A stretch of DNA of 64,000 nt. Origin: Haliscomenobacter sp033763495 (GTDB lineage Bacteria; Bacteroidota; Bacteroidia; Chitinophagales; Saprospiraceae). The notes below the pieces were generated by a model. It did not search any database. It was not told the origin of the DNA and saw nothing but the letters and a program-made list of their open reading frames with translations. The stretch is taken from the NCBI RefSeq assembly GCF_033763495.1, contig NZ_JANRKL010000072.1:1-64000 (forward strand), read 5' to 3'. The position numbers were made by a program, and so were the translations under genes. How positions within the stretch are numbered: the first letter of the stretch is position 1; each line of letters starts with the position of its first letter. Positions 7,457-16,224 of the stretch are shown in pieces.

Positions 7457-10420
7457 TCACTCCAACAAAAACTCAATATCCCCTCTTGAGAACTCCGCCC
7501 GATTCACATTCTCAATGATATCCTCCGCCAGCTTTGATTTTTTATCCTGCAACTTCAGGATTTTCTCCTCGATACTATCTTTGGTGATGAACTTGATGGC
7601 GATCACGTTTTTGTCCTGCCCGATGCGGTGGGCGCGGGCTATGGCCTGTTGTTCGGTGGTGGGGTTCCACCAGGGATCGAGGATGAAGACGTAGTCGGCG
7701 GCGGTGAGGTTCAGGCCGGTGCCGCCAGATTTGATGGAAATCAGGAAAGATTGCACCTCGGGGTTCGCCTCAAATTTTTTGATTTCTTCCACCCGTTTGT
7801 TCGCGGTCAGGTCGCCGGTAAGCCAGGAAAACTGCTGTTTGCGTTGTTCAAATTCCTCGCGAAAAAGGCTGAGGTATTGGACGAAGGAACTAAAAAACAG
7901 CGCCTTGTGGTTACTGCGGCGAATGGTATCCCATTGCTCCAGAATGTCGTTGAACTTGCCACTTTCTTTGGTGTATTCCTCCGAAACCAGGCGTGGGTGG
8001 TTCACCAATTGGCGCAGTTTCGTCAGCGATTGCAGCACCAAAATGCGGTACTGTGGGCTGTTCGCGTCGTAGTTTTCCAACAAGAAATTCCGGGCTGCGC
8101 TTTTTTCCCGCTCGTACAATTTCTTCTGCTCCGGGGTCATTTCGGAGTAGAAAACCTGGGTAGTGAGTGGCGGCAAATCCTTGGCTACCTCCTCCTTGGT
8201 GCGTCGCAACATATACGGAGCAACCAGGTTGCGCAGGCGGAGTTTTTTGTCCTCTACCTGATGCCGTTCAATCGGGGTGATGAATTCCCGTTTGAAAAAA
8301 GAATAATTGCCCAATAAATCCGGGTTGATGAACTGCATTTGGGCCCAGAGGTCACTCAGGGAGTTTTCAATCGGGGTACCAGAAAGCGAAACCCGGTGTT
8401 TGCCCCGCAAATCGTGAACCGACTGGAAGATTTTGCTCTCCCGGTTTTTGATCTGTTGGCTTTCATCCAGGATGATGTATTCAAACTCCATTTGCGCCAA
8501 CAACTCTTCGTCGCGCAGGGCAGTTTGGTAGGTAGTCAAAATCACATCAAAACGCCGCAGCAAGCGGATATCGGTGTAGCGCCGCTGGCCTACATGTTTG
8601 TAAATGCTGAGGGTGGGGGCGAATTTTTTGATCTCGGCTTCCCAGTTGAACACCAAAGAGGCGGGTAGTACAATCAGGGCGTTGAGCGCTTGCAAAAACT
8701 CCTCATCGCCGGCGCTGGTGGCAAACAAATCCAGTTGATTGCCAGTTGCTGCAGGATCTGGGGCGGCGGCTTTTTGTTCCTTGGCATACAGGAGCACCGA
8801 AATGGTTTGTAAAGTTTTGCCCAAACCCATGTCATCGGCCAAACAAGCCCCCAGACCGTTGCGGTACAATTTGATCAACCAGCGCACCCCTTCGAGTTGG
8901 TAGGGGCGCAGATCGGCTTTGAGCTTTTTGCCAGGCACATAATCAGCGAGGTCGGTAGCCTCCTCTTCAGTACCTGATTTTTGGGCGATGCCCAACTCAT
9001 CCACCAGGGTATATTGGCTTTTGTTGAGGCGCAGGGCATTGCCTTCTTTGCGGGCAAATTGCATCAAGGCGCGGAATTTTTCCATCCACTCCAGGGGGAT
9101 GATGAAAAACTCGCCGTTGGGCAGGGGGTAAAAGCGGTTTTCTTCGCGGATGTTGCGGGCCAAGGCCAGGAAAGGGATGTTGAATTCACCTATCTGGATG
9201 TCACCGTATATGTCGAACCAGTCATTGATGCGTTCGGAGTGGAGACTCAATTGTGCATTGGCCAGGTAGACCTTTTTTTCCTCCAATTGAACAGGGACGA
9301 CTTTGAAACCCAGTTTGTTCAGTTCCTCCCGATGGGTGAGCAACCAATCGAGCAAGTGAAAAGGGTCTGCGCTTTTATCTGGTACGGTAAAATAAGAGGC
9401 CTCAGGATTGTGCAGGCCCAGCTTTTTGATGGCTGTAACAAACTTTTTCTCCTGCTCCAGGTTGCGGCGCACCTGGTTGATGCGCACATCGTTTTCGCCA
9501 AATTCCAGACTGGTGCGCTTGTTTCGCCTGTCGTTCCAGTTGAAGCTGGCCTGCGCAGGATAAATCATGTGCATGGAGAACACCCATTCCCCATTGAATA
9601 CGCTGGGTACCAGTTCCAGTTGGCAGGCTTTGAGCTCATCCCAAACTACCACGTCGAAACCTTCGGCTTCGATGTCAACCTTGGCGGCTACTTTGAGGAT
9701 GAATTTTTGGAAGTAGGTTTTGACCGAATTGGCGGGGATGAAGACCTCGTCGCGCTTTTGGAAAGGTTTGACCATGTTGCCGTTGATTTCGGCAACCTTG
9801 CACAAGCGGTAATCGATGAACAACCACGCAGATTGATTGGTTATCGGGATGACTTCTTTTGCGCTGACCACCCAGGGCTCCCCCTCACCTTCACTCAAAC
9901 GAAGGCGATATTGGACATTGTCCTGGTTTTTTTTAAAATAAAGATGCACGTCCAACTCAGCACCCTTCTCCGGCAACTGCATCACAAAGTCCTTCACCAG
10001 GCCCCGGCGATCCACATTCCAGGTCAAATGCAAGCGGTGTTCAACCACCTGGCTCAACAATTCATCCAGCTTACGGTGTACAAAGAGGGAGATGGCGCTT
10101 TGGATGTCTTTGTCGGCCCAAAGTTCTTCCAGCGGCTTGATCTTTTTTTTGGGCGGGCTGTATTTTTTTTCCAGATTTTTGGGCTGCAACTCTTCAATGA
10201 TGGCAAACAATTTGCTTCGAACGGCATCCAACTCCAGTTTAAAAGCCCCAATGGTGTCGTCCAGGGCTTTTTGCCGGATGTGCGCCAAAAGGTTGCTTTG
10301 ATCCACACTTACGATGTAAGCATTGGGCAAATAGAGCCCTTCCGCTACTTCCATGAGGTTGTAGACCACCTCGTGTTTGCCTTGTATTTCTGCAGTATTT
10401 GAAAACAATTGCATCCTCAT
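7457..10420 (-). CDS. SNF2-family DEAD/DEAH-box helicase
   Basis: A Swi2/Snf2-type double-stranded-DNA translocase of 987 residues, taking the ATG at 10420 rather than the TTG one codon earlier. The first ~490 residues are a bacterial SNF2-associated region without catalytic motifs. The helicase core follows: LADDMGLGKTLQ near residue 530, the DESQ Walker B, and the C-terminal RecA domain with SIKSGGTGLNLTAADYV and DPWWNPTTEQQAIARAHRIGQ. These enzymes act on protein-DNA complexes or stalled transcription. The gene starts 21 nt after the dehydrogenase stop, so the two are likely co-transcribed. Confidence 0.93.
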   Translation of the reverse strand: MRMQLFSNTAEIQGKHEVVYNLMEVAEGLYLPNAYIVSVDQSNLLAHIRQKALDDTIGAFKLELDAVRSKLFAIIEELQPKNLEKKYSPPKKKIKPLEELWADKDIQSAISLFVHRKLDELLSQVVEHRLHLTWNVDRRGLVKDFVMQLPEKGAELDVHLYFKKNQDNVQYRLRLSEGEGEPWVVSAKEVIPITNQSAWLFIDYRLCKVAEINGNMVKPFQKRDEVFIPANSVKTYFQKFILKVAAKVDIEAEGFDVVVWDELKACQLELVPSVFNGEWVFSMHMIYPAQASFNWNDRRNKRTSLEFGENDVRINQVRRNLEQEKKFVTAIKKLGLHNPEASYFTVPDKSADPFHLLDWLLTHREELNKLGFKVVPVQLEEKKVYLANAQLSLHSERINDWFDIYGDIQIGEFNIPFLALARNIREENRFYPLPNGEFFIIPLEWMEKFRALMQFARKEGNALRLNKSQYTLVDELGIAQKSGTEEEATDLADYVPGKKLKADLRPYQLEGVRWLIKLYRNGLGACLADDMGLGKTLQTISVLLYAKEQKAAAPDPAATGNQLDLFATSAGDEEFLQALNALIVLPASLVFNWEAEIKKFAPTLSIYKHVGQRRYTDIRLLRRFDVILTTYQTALRDEELLAQMEFEYIILDESQQIKNRESKIFQSVHDLRGKHRVSLSGTPIENSLSDLWAQMQFINPDLLGNYSFFKREFITPIERHQVEDKKLRLRNLVAPYMLRRTKEEVAKDLPPLTTQVFYSEMTPEQKKLYEREKSAARNFLLENYDANSPQYRILVLQSLTKLRQLVNHPRLVSEEYTKESGKFNDILEQWDTIRRSNHKALFFSSFVQYLSLFREEFEQRKQQFSWLTGDLTANKRVEEIKKFEANPEVQSFLISIKSGGTGLNLTAADYVFILDPWWNPTTEQQAIARAHRIGQDKNVIAIKFITKDSIEEKILKLQDKKSKLAEDIIENVNRAEFSRGDIEFLLE

Positions 10421-10441
10421 CAATCAATGTAACTATTCCAA

Positions 10442-11392
10442 TCAACAAAATAAGTGTTCAATTTTTTGTGCCAAAACCCTGGCATGGCCTTCGTTGGACT
10501 CTACGGAACTTCCACCCAAATGGGGTGTCAGCACGACATTGTCAGCCTTGCGTAGATACTGAAATGGTTCAGGAAGCTCCATTGGTTTGAGGTTTTCAAA
10601 AGATTGCTCTTCGTACTCAAATACGTCTAAAGCCGCCCCCAGCACCTTCCCGGATTGAAGGTTTTGTACCAAATCCACTGTATTCAACACCGTCCCCCGG
10701 GCAGTGTTGACCAGGAAAATGTTTTTTTGAAAGCGCTGCAAAAAAGTGTGGTCGACGAAATGGTAATTTTCGGGCAGATAAGGAATGTGCAAGGTGACAA
10801 TATCGGCTTCCGCCCAGATTTGTTCCAGCGCAACTTCCTCTACCAGTTCGTCAGCGTAGTGGGTCTTAAATTTATCGTAAGCGATCAGGCGGGCACCAAA
10901 ACCGCGTATTTTTTGGGCAAAAGCAGAACCCATGTTGCCATAACCAATGATACCGATGGTTTTCCCCTTGATTTCGATGCCCCGGTTGGCGGCCCGAACC
11001 CATTGTCCATCACGAATCTGGCGATCGGCGAGCCCCAAATTGTTCATCAACATCAAGAGCATACCAATGGCATGTTCAGCTACCGTATCCCGGCTTCCTT
11101 CCGGTGAAGGGATCACTTTTATCCCCCGTTTTTCAGCCCATTCCACATCAATGTGCTCCAATCCGACCCCGCTGCGCGCAATAAATGCTAAATTTTTGGC
11201 CCGATTGATGAACTCTGCATCTATACGCAAACGACTGCGCAGGACCAATCCAAAACAATCGGATAATTGGGGTAAAAGTTCTTCCTTGGAGGTATTGTAA
11301 TGGGCTTCACATTCAAAACCCAATTCGCTAAGGCGTTGAAAAAGAAAAGGATGGGTGTTGTCTATAAAGATGACCCTTCTTTTTTTACTCAT
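10442..11392 (-). CDS. D-2-hydroxyacid dehydrogenase family protein
   Basis: A 316-residue NAD-dependent dehydrogenase resembling phosphoglycerate dehydrogenase. It has an N-terminal substrate domain (residues 1-100), the NAD-binding Rossmann motif GIIGYGNMG, VNTARGTVLNTVDLV with the usual catalytic Arg nearby, and a C-terminal TPHLGGSSVES containing the catalytic His. It lacks the C-terminal ACT domain of long SerA proteins. The substrate (3-phosphoglycerate, glyoxylate or another 2-keto acid) cannot be read from sequence. It is first in a two-gene unit with the SNF2 helicase. Confidence 0.9.
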   Translation of the reverse strand: MSKKRRVIFIDNTHPFLFQRLSELGFECEAHYNTSKEELLPQLSDCFGLVLRSRLRIDAEFINRAKNLAFIARSGVGLEHIDVEWAEKRGIKVIPSPEGSRDTVAEHAIGMLLMLMNNLGLADRQIRDGQWVRAANRGIEIKGKTIGIIGYGNMGSAFAQKIRGFGARLIAYDKFKTHYADELVEEVALEQIWAEADIVTLHIPYLPENYHFVDHTFLQRFQKNIFLVNTARGTVLNTVDLVQNLQSGKVLGAALDVFEYEEQSFENLKPMELPEPFQYLRKADNVVLTPHLGGSSVESNEGHARVLAQKIEHLFC

Positions 11393-11437
11393 GTATCAGA
11401 TCCTTCAATTTTCAGACAAAATGTAAATATGCAGCGT

Positions 11438-11455
11438 CTTGCGCAATTGTGCAAG
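11438..11455. promoter_or_regulatory. Palindrome in the dehydrogenase/metX divergent region
   Basis: CTTGCGCAATTGTGCAAG is an almost perfect 18-bp palindrome (only one symmetric base pair deviates), 45 bp upstream of the dehydrogenase start. It looks like a dimeric regulator site. No matching regulator is identified. Confidence 0.35.
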
Positions 11456-11501
11456 CAAAGCAGGACAACTAACAATTATTTAATCTATTTCTAGACCACT
11501 A

Positions 11502-11532
11502 TTTGATTTTTCCCCATCTCACCATAACTTTG
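11502..11532 (+). promoter_or_regulatory. Bacteroidota housekeeping promoter of metX
   Basis: TTTG (11502-11505), a 19-bp spacer and TAACTTTG (11525-11532) match the phylum consensus TTTG-N19-TAnnTTTG in both elements and spacing. Transcription should begin near 11539, just upstream of the riboswitch P1 stem. Confidence 0.7.
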
Positions 11533-11559
11533 CCCTCCTGATCACTTCTTTTACGTAAG

Positions 11560-11749
11560 GCGTGATTTTATACAGAAGAGGGGAGAGAACGGGCTCGATG
11601 AACCTCTGGCAACCATGCAATACTAAAGACGAAAGATGAGAGATGAAAGATGAAAAGGAAAGCACTGTGCTTTTCTATCTTTCATCTCTCATCTTTCATC
11701 TATTAGGCAACGGTGCCAAATCCCGCCATTAATGGGCATATAAAATCGC
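11560..11749 (+). ncRNA. SAM-I (S-box) riboswitch controlling metX
   Basis: An S-adenosylmethionine-binding leader. The P1 strands GCG(TG)ATTTTATA (from 11560) and TATAAAATCGC (11739-11749) pair. Inside are the conserved P2 and kink-turn region GGGCTCGATGAACCTCTGG, the GGCAACC that follows it (11608-11614), and GGTGCCAAATCC (11712-11723) before P4 (CCATTAATGG). P3 is unusually long: 11628-11700 is a hairpin built of repeated gatgaaagatgag words. The P1 3' strand ends 9 nt before the metX ATG and no terminator separates them. SAM binding therefore probably hides the translation start, so control is likely at initiation of translation. This is inference. Confidence 0.88.
11628..11700. repeat. 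Word-stem hairpin inside the riboswitch P3
   Basis: The left arm (11628-11664) repeats the word gatgaaa/gatgaga and the right arm (11668-11700) is its near-perfect complement, leaving a 3-nt loop. The design matches the free-standing intergenic palindromes in this window. It may be such an element inserted at a position where SAM-I riboswitches tolerate length variation. Confidence 0.7.
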
Positions 11750-11758
11750 TTAGAGTCA

Positions 11759-12865
11759 ATGGCTGAATCACCCAAACTTTGGAAGCTTGCACAAGCCTTC
11801 CATTTGGAATGTGGCACTACGTTGCCGGAAATCGAAATCGCATACCATACCTATGGTCAACTTTCACCTGCTGGAGACAATGTCGTGTGGGTTTGCCACG
11901 CCTTGACGGGTAATTCCGAGGCAGCGGATTGGTGGGATGGCTTGGTAGGCGTGGGCAAACTTTTTGACCCTGAAACTTACTTCATCGTTTGTGCCAATAT
12001 CCTGGGCTCTTGTTATGGGAGTACCGGGCCTTTGAGCATCAATCCTGCCAACGGCAAGGCTTACGGGCATAGTTTTCCCCTGATTACCGTACGGGATATG
12101 GTGGCAGCGCATGAATTGCTAAGGGAAGAATTGGGCATCCAAAAAATCCACGTCGCCTTGGGCGGTTCCATGGGAGGGCAACAAGTGCTAGAATGGGGTA
12201 TTCAAAAGCCGGATTTGTTTGATCACCTGGTGCTTTTGGCTACCAACGCCCAACATTCGCCCTGGGGTATTGCTTTCAATGAATCCCAACGGATGGCAAT
12301 TTATGCGGACAGTACCCTGCTGGAAGAAAACAATCCCGAAGCGGGTAAAAAAGGGCTGGAAACTGCGCGTTCCATTGCCATGTTGTCTTACCGCAGTTAC
12401 GATACCTATCAGCTGTCACAAACAGATGATGCCGATAAACTGGAAGATTTTCGGGCAAGTTCTTATCAACGTTACCAAGGCTTAAAACTTTGGCGGCGTT
12501 TTAATGTTTTCTCTTACCTGACCTTGAGTCGCGCAATGGACAGCCATAACGTGGGCCGGGGTCGGGGCGGAGTGGAAAAAGCGCTCCAGGCGGTAAAAGC
12601 AAAAACACTGGTGATCGGCATTGCTACCGATATCCTGTTTCCGATTCGGGAGCAGGAACAAATTGCCAAAGGGATTCCCGGTGCACAGTATACCGTTTTG
12701 GAAAGTATTTATGGCCACGATGGTTTTTTGGTTGAATTTCAACGCATTGAATCCTTGATCCGCCTTTTTTTATTCTCCCCGGAAGCTAAAGTAGACGCCA
12801 GCCCCAGGCCTTCACAGGCATGGACGGTATCGAATGTGGCGCTGCCGGGGTCGGAAAAATTCTAA
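11759..12865 (+). CDS. metX: Homoserine O-acetyltransferase
   Basis: MetX transfers an acetyl (or succinyl) group from CoA to L-homoserine, the first committed step of methionine synthesis. The 368-residue protein is an alpha/beta hydrolase with the nucleophile elbow GGSMGGQ (Ser137), Asp291 in GIATDILFP and His320 in YGHDGFLVE, together a complete triad. HALTGNSEAADWW near the N-terminus is typical of the family. Methionine-pathway genes are the classic targets of SAM riboswitches, and one directly precedes this gene. That agrees with the call and predicts repression when SAM is plentiful. Confidence 0.95.
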   Translation: MAESPKLWKLAQAFHLECGTTLPEIEIAYHTYGQLSPAGDNVVWVCHALTGNSEAADWWDGLVGVGKLFDPETYFIVCANILGSCYGSTGPLSINPANGKAYGHSFPLITVRDMVAAHELLREELGIQKIHVALGGSMGGQQVLEWGIQKPDLFDHLVLLATNAQHSPWGIAFNESQRMAIYADSTLLEENNPEAGKKGLETARSIAMLSYRSYDTYQLSQTDDADKLEDFRASSYQRYQGLKLWRRFNVFSYLTLSRAMDSHNVGRGRGGVEKALQAVKAKTLVIGIATDILFPIREQEQIAKGIPGAQYTVLESIYGHDGFLVEFQRIESLIRLFLFSPEAKVDASPRPSQAWTVSNVALPGSEKF

Positions 12866-12872
12866 TAAAGTT

Positions 12873-12995
12873 TAGGAAGGTTGAGGGAGGTTGAGAAGGT
12901 TGAGGCTGCCGCGAGCGATTTGGACAATGTCATTGTCTAAGTCGCTCGCGGTAGCCACAACCTTCTCAACCTTCTCCACCTCCCTCAACCTTTTA
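12873..12995. repeat. Palindromic repeat (aggttgaggg stem)
   Basis: The left arm is built from ggttgagg/ggttgaga words and pairs with caaccttctcaacc words on the right. The inner part pairs gcgagcga with tcgctcgc around a nested gacaat/attgtc. The inner bases gtctaagtcgct and gcggtagc recur at the window start and at 18669-18800 with quite different outer stems. It fills the metX-osmC gap and could also stop transcription, though no U-run follows. Confidence 0.75.
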
Positions 12996-13005
12996 ATCCA
13001 AACAA

Positions 13006-13425
13006 ATGCTCATTCAACTCGAACGTCTCGACGATGCCTTCAACCTGAAGGCGACCAATGAACAAGGAAATTCCGTAGAAACCGACGCCGCACCCGCCAT
13101 TGGTGGCGGAGGCAAGGGTATGCGCCCCATGGAAATGCTACTCAGTAGTTTGGGAGCGTGTAGCTCCATCGATGTAATTGATATCCTGCGCAAAATGCGC
13201 CAGCCGCTCAACGACATCAAAGTGACCCTGAATGGGGAACGTGAAAAAGACAAAACACCTTCACTCTTTACAGATATCCATGTAACGTTTAACCTGTATG
13301 GTGATCTGGATTTAGACAAAGCCAAAAGGGCCGTAGATATGTCGATGGAAAAATATTGCTCGGTGGCGAAGATTTTGGAAAAAACGGCAAAGATTACCTG
13401 GGAGACAAATGTACTGGAAGGCTGA
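13006..13425 (+). CDS. OsmC/Ohr family protein
   Basis: A 139-residue member of the OsmC/Ohr superfamily, small homodimeric thiol peroxidases or related proteins. Both expected cysteines are present: one in LLSSLGACSSIDV and one in MEKYCSVAKIL. It fits the YhfA-like branch better than Ohr because of the GGGGKGMRPMEML lead-in. A role in hydroperoxide detoxification is a family expectation, not shown. Confidence 0.88.
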   Translation: MLIQLERLDDAFNLKATNEQGNSVETDAAPAIGGGGKGMRPMEMLLSSLGACSSIDVIDILRKMRQPLNDIKVTLNGEREKDKTPSLFTDIHVTFNLYGDLDLDKAKRAVDMSMEKYCSVAKILEKTAKITWETNVLEG

Positions 13426-13441
13426 ACAGGCAACAACGCCA

Positions 13442-13466
13442 GGGCTAAAACATTAAATTCTAGCCC
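13442..13466. terminator. Weak hairpin between convergent genes
   Basis: GGGCTA (13442-13447) pairs with TAGCCC (13461-13466) between the osmC-like gene and the convergent T9SS gene. No strong T-run follows on either strand, so terminator function is only possible. Confidence 0.35.
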
Positions 13467-13483
13467 AAGCTTTGTTACCTAGT

Positions 13484-15709
13484 TTATTCAAGTGCCAGTT
13501 TCACAAATCCATTGCGCCCGTCCTTATTGCGCAGGCGTAGGATAAACATACCTCTGGGTAAAAAACTCAAATCAAGCGCTTCATTGTCACTCACCATCTG
13601 TTGGCTCTTTAATCGCCGCCCAGCCAAATCGAATAATTCTAATTGACAACCCAGTGCTCCTTGAATGTTGACCACCCCGTGGCTTGGATTTGGAAAAATA
13701 GCTATTTTCAGTGGCGTAGGTACAGGTTCGCTGGAATTGGTAAGCAAGGGAGTTTCTGCACAACTGTATTGAGAATAATTCAATTTTTGTTTTATGCTCC
13801 AATCCTCGAAGTAATCCAGCTTTTCCTGTAAGGTAGCCCACACAATTTTTCCTTGTTTGACATAAGTGCTGAGAGAATCTATCAGCCAACTGATTTTTTG
13901 CAGGTAAGCCGCAGAAAAATCCCGCTGATTGGTCATGATCGTCATGGAGTAAAATTTGTTTGCAGGCATTTTTCCGGTTTCAATAGCACGCATTACATTT
14001 TTGATGTTTTGCAAAATGCTATCAGGATTGGTATTGGCAAAAAGTACATTGGAGCAACCATTGCCAATGAACCAGGCACTGTTTTTGGGTTCATGTGTAC
14101 CGAAATTGGCCTTATCTTTTGGTTTCCAAATGCCATAGTTTTGAAGGTCATCACTTTGGTGACCAAATGAAGCTGCCCCCCAAAGAATCTCTGCTTGCCA
14201 GCTGGTATTGGGATACACCACTCCCTTAACCGGACTCAGGTATTTTTCCCAGTCCGCATTTTGGGCAGGAGAGGCGATGAATCCGCCCACAGTTTTGGAG
14301 TCACTCACGCCAATAGTGCCTAACAAATAAGCTACGTCAGCAATATTTTGATTGTAACCTAGCCCGGTCTTTTGCCGAGGGTCTACGTCAATTTGCTGGG
14401 CGTTGTGAATACTTTCAAGTACATCCATACTGCTGTTGACTGCATTTTCCCATTTGATTACCCCCATGAGGTATTTGGGTGAGGTTTGAAGGTTCCAGCT
14501 TGCATTTTTGTTAATGACGGCGCTCGCAAATTCTCGCACCAAACTGGTACTTGTATTAAAATCGGCCTGATTTTTTTCATATTCTAACTTGTCCGTAGGC
14601 TCATTGTGGGTGACGAAATTGAGGTAAATGGGGACCGTAGTACTCGCAACAGGATTAACCGTAGTGGTCATGAGCCTGGCCGACGAAGTAGTGAAGTCCT
14701 TTCCAGTTTTGCCTAAGAAGGCTTCTACCAATTTCGAAAAATCAACAATCTGCGGATTTTGCCAGTTTTCATCGTATTGTGTGTAAATCAATCTGGAAAT
14801 AGACTTGTTCTCCGCTTCTTTCACGGCTTGGGCGGTTTGGAACACTGCACGTTCATGGGCTCCCCAGGTTTGGTAACTGTAATTGCCAAAAGTAAAATTC
14901 TTGAAACGAGTATCGAATTGTTGCATGAAAGCAGCGCTGGTAGATGGGCCATCCAGATTACGAAAAGAAGTGGATCCATCATTTTTGACCTCGATCAAGG
15001 AAGTTTTGCCACTTTGAGAATGGCTGCAAACAATGAATTTTCCATCCGCATTGGGCGCGGTGTGCCCTGCCCCATTCCAGTCTGTGAGTAATTTAAAGCC
15101 GGTACCATCCAGGTTGATGCTTGCCACCGCAGCACCAGTTTCGCCACTGCTTCGCAGGGTGTTGAACATGATTTTGCTCCCATCAGCATAAGGAAAGGCA
15201 TCCGCCCCAATGGAAGTACCTGGGCAACGGGTGCGATCGGTAATGCGATCGATTTGTTTTACTTTAGGAGTCGATGTACTTAAATCGAGGTTGAGTTTGT
15301 AAATATCCTGCAAACTCTGGGTTGTGTGCGTCAACAACAATTCCGAATTGTTCAACCATTCCGGAAAACGCCCGTTCCGGTAAACAGAGGCGATGCTTCC
15401 ACTGGCAAGGTGAATTAGAATGATTTCGTGTACATTCCCTTGTAATCGGTCTGCGGCAACCCATTGTAAATCGGGAGATAAGGATGGAAAATATTCTCCT
15501 TCATTTGGCGTATTGGTCAGGCGTTTTATGGCTGAAACCTTGGCCTGCTCGGGATTGAACCGGGCACAATAAATATCTGCACCACTAATGTCCAAACGAT
15601 TGGCCCCCCCAGAATTATCCAGGTTGGCAGCAAAAGTTACCATCAATTCTTGAGTGAAGAGCATTGGGGCGCCCAGCAAAAGGGCCAGGATTGTTATCAG
15701 TGTTTTCAT
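13484..15709 (-). CDS. Secreted TolB-like propeller / deacetylase-like protein with T9SS tail
   Basis: 741 residues. A signal peptide (MKTLITILALLLGAPML) leads into a region of PD40/TolB-type beta-propeller repeats (NEGEYFPSLSPDLQWVA, GAGHTAPNADGKFIV). Residues of about 340-640 contain VPIYLNFVTHNEP and GFIASPAQNADWEKYL, which look like a polysaccharide-deacetylase-like fold, though no complete metal triad can be assigned. The last ~80 residues (IAIFPNPSHGVVNIQG ... GMFILRLRNKDG) are a type A C-terminal sorting domain for type IX secretion. It is therefore exported and probably surface-attached. Substrate unknown. Confidence 0.75.
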   Translation of the reverse strand: MKTLITILALLLGAPMLFTQELMVTFAANLDNSGGANRLDISGADIYCARFNPEQAKVSAIKRLTNTPNEGEYFPSLSPDLQWVAADRLQGNVHEIILIHLASGSIASVYRNGRFPEWLNNSELLLTHTTQSLQDIYKLNLDLSTSTPKVKQIDRITDRTRCPGTSIGADAFPYADGSKIMFNTLRSSGETGAAVASINLDGTGFKLLTDWNGAGHTAPNADGKFIVCSHSQSGKTSLIEVKNDGSTSFRNLDGPSTSAAFMQQFDTRFKNFTFGNYSYQTWGAHERAVFQTAQAVKEAENKSISRLIYTQYDENWQNPQIVDFSKLVEAFLGKTGKDFTTSSARLMTTTVNPVASTTVPIYLNFVTHNEPTDKLEYEKNQADFNTSTSLVREFASAVINKNASWNLQTSPKYLMGVIKWENAVNSSMDVLESIHNAQQIDVDPRQKTGLGYNQNIADVAYLLGTIGVSDSKTVGGFIASPAQNADWEKYLSPVKGVVYPNTSWQAEILWGAASFGHQSDDLQNYGIWKPKDKANFGTHEPKNSAWFIGNGCSNVLFANTNPDSILQNIKNVMRAIETGKMPANKFYSMTIMTNQRDFSAAYLQKISWLIDSLSTYVKQGKIVWATLQEKLDYFEDWSIKQKLNYSQYSCAETPLLTNSSEPVPTPLKIAIFPNPSHGVVNIQGALGCQLELFDLAGRRLKSQQMVSDNEALDLSFLPRGMFILRLRNKDGRNGFVKLALE

Positions 15710-15939
15710 GGCTAAGGTGTTTTTTTTAGATAAGGCTATCTGAGAATGTTTGTACTGAGTATGAAGTATTTTTTTATATGCGCTATTGAAGAATTGTTGA
15801 TTTTGATCTTAAATTGTTAAGTTTCTTATCTAGCGTCTAAAACCCTTAAATTGCAACAATATATTGTTAAACACCCAGCATTGGGACAGTACATACGATA
15901 CTCTACTTTTTTTGAGCATACTATGCCTGTGCAATACAC

Positions 15940-16094
15940 ATCAATGCGGCCCTGAATGCTCAAGTTGCCTTGCTAACTGCGCTGGGCAGAATTGGTTTGC
16001 CAGAAGACATTGGTGGAGTGGTGGCTTTTCTGTGTACAGAAGATGCGCGTTGAATCAATGCGCAGAGGATTGAGTTGTTGAAGGGATGATGTTG
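15940..16094 (+). pseudogene. Relic of a short-chain dehydrogenase (C-terminal end only)
   Basis: Translation in the frame of 15940 gives the C-terminal signature of an SDR oxidoreductase: LTALGRIGLPEDIGGVVAFL, then CTEDAR, a stop codon TGA at 16051, INAQRIELLKG and a final stop. Functional relatives read DARWINAQRIE, so TGG has become TGA. No SDR N-terminus is recognisable in 15710-15939, where nothing else is seen. It is a decayed fragment left by deletion. Confidence 0.8.
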
Positions 16095-16118
16095 TAGGCT
16101 AAGCCTCATGTCTAACCT

Positions 16119-16207
16119 GAGGTGCCCCTTTGGTGCCTTTGGTTTCTAAGGTGGTGAAGAACATTTATTTTAACACCTTAGAAACCAAAGGCACCTTGGA
16201 TGCACCT
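16119..16207. repeat. Palindromic repeat (ggtgcctttggtttctaag stem), copy 1
   Basis: A 22-bp perfect stem: 16132-16153 pairs with 16174-16195 around a 20-nt loop, with outer imperfect pairing (aggtgcc/gcacctta). The same stem words recur at 55311-55407 downstream of the GH3 gene. Confidence 0.8.
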
Positions 16208-16224
16208 TAGTAGTCAAAGCTAAT

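Noticed and set aside
8981..10402. 473-codon open frame antisense to the SNF2 helicase
   Set aside because: Shadow of a certain gene, with no motifs and no separate promoter.
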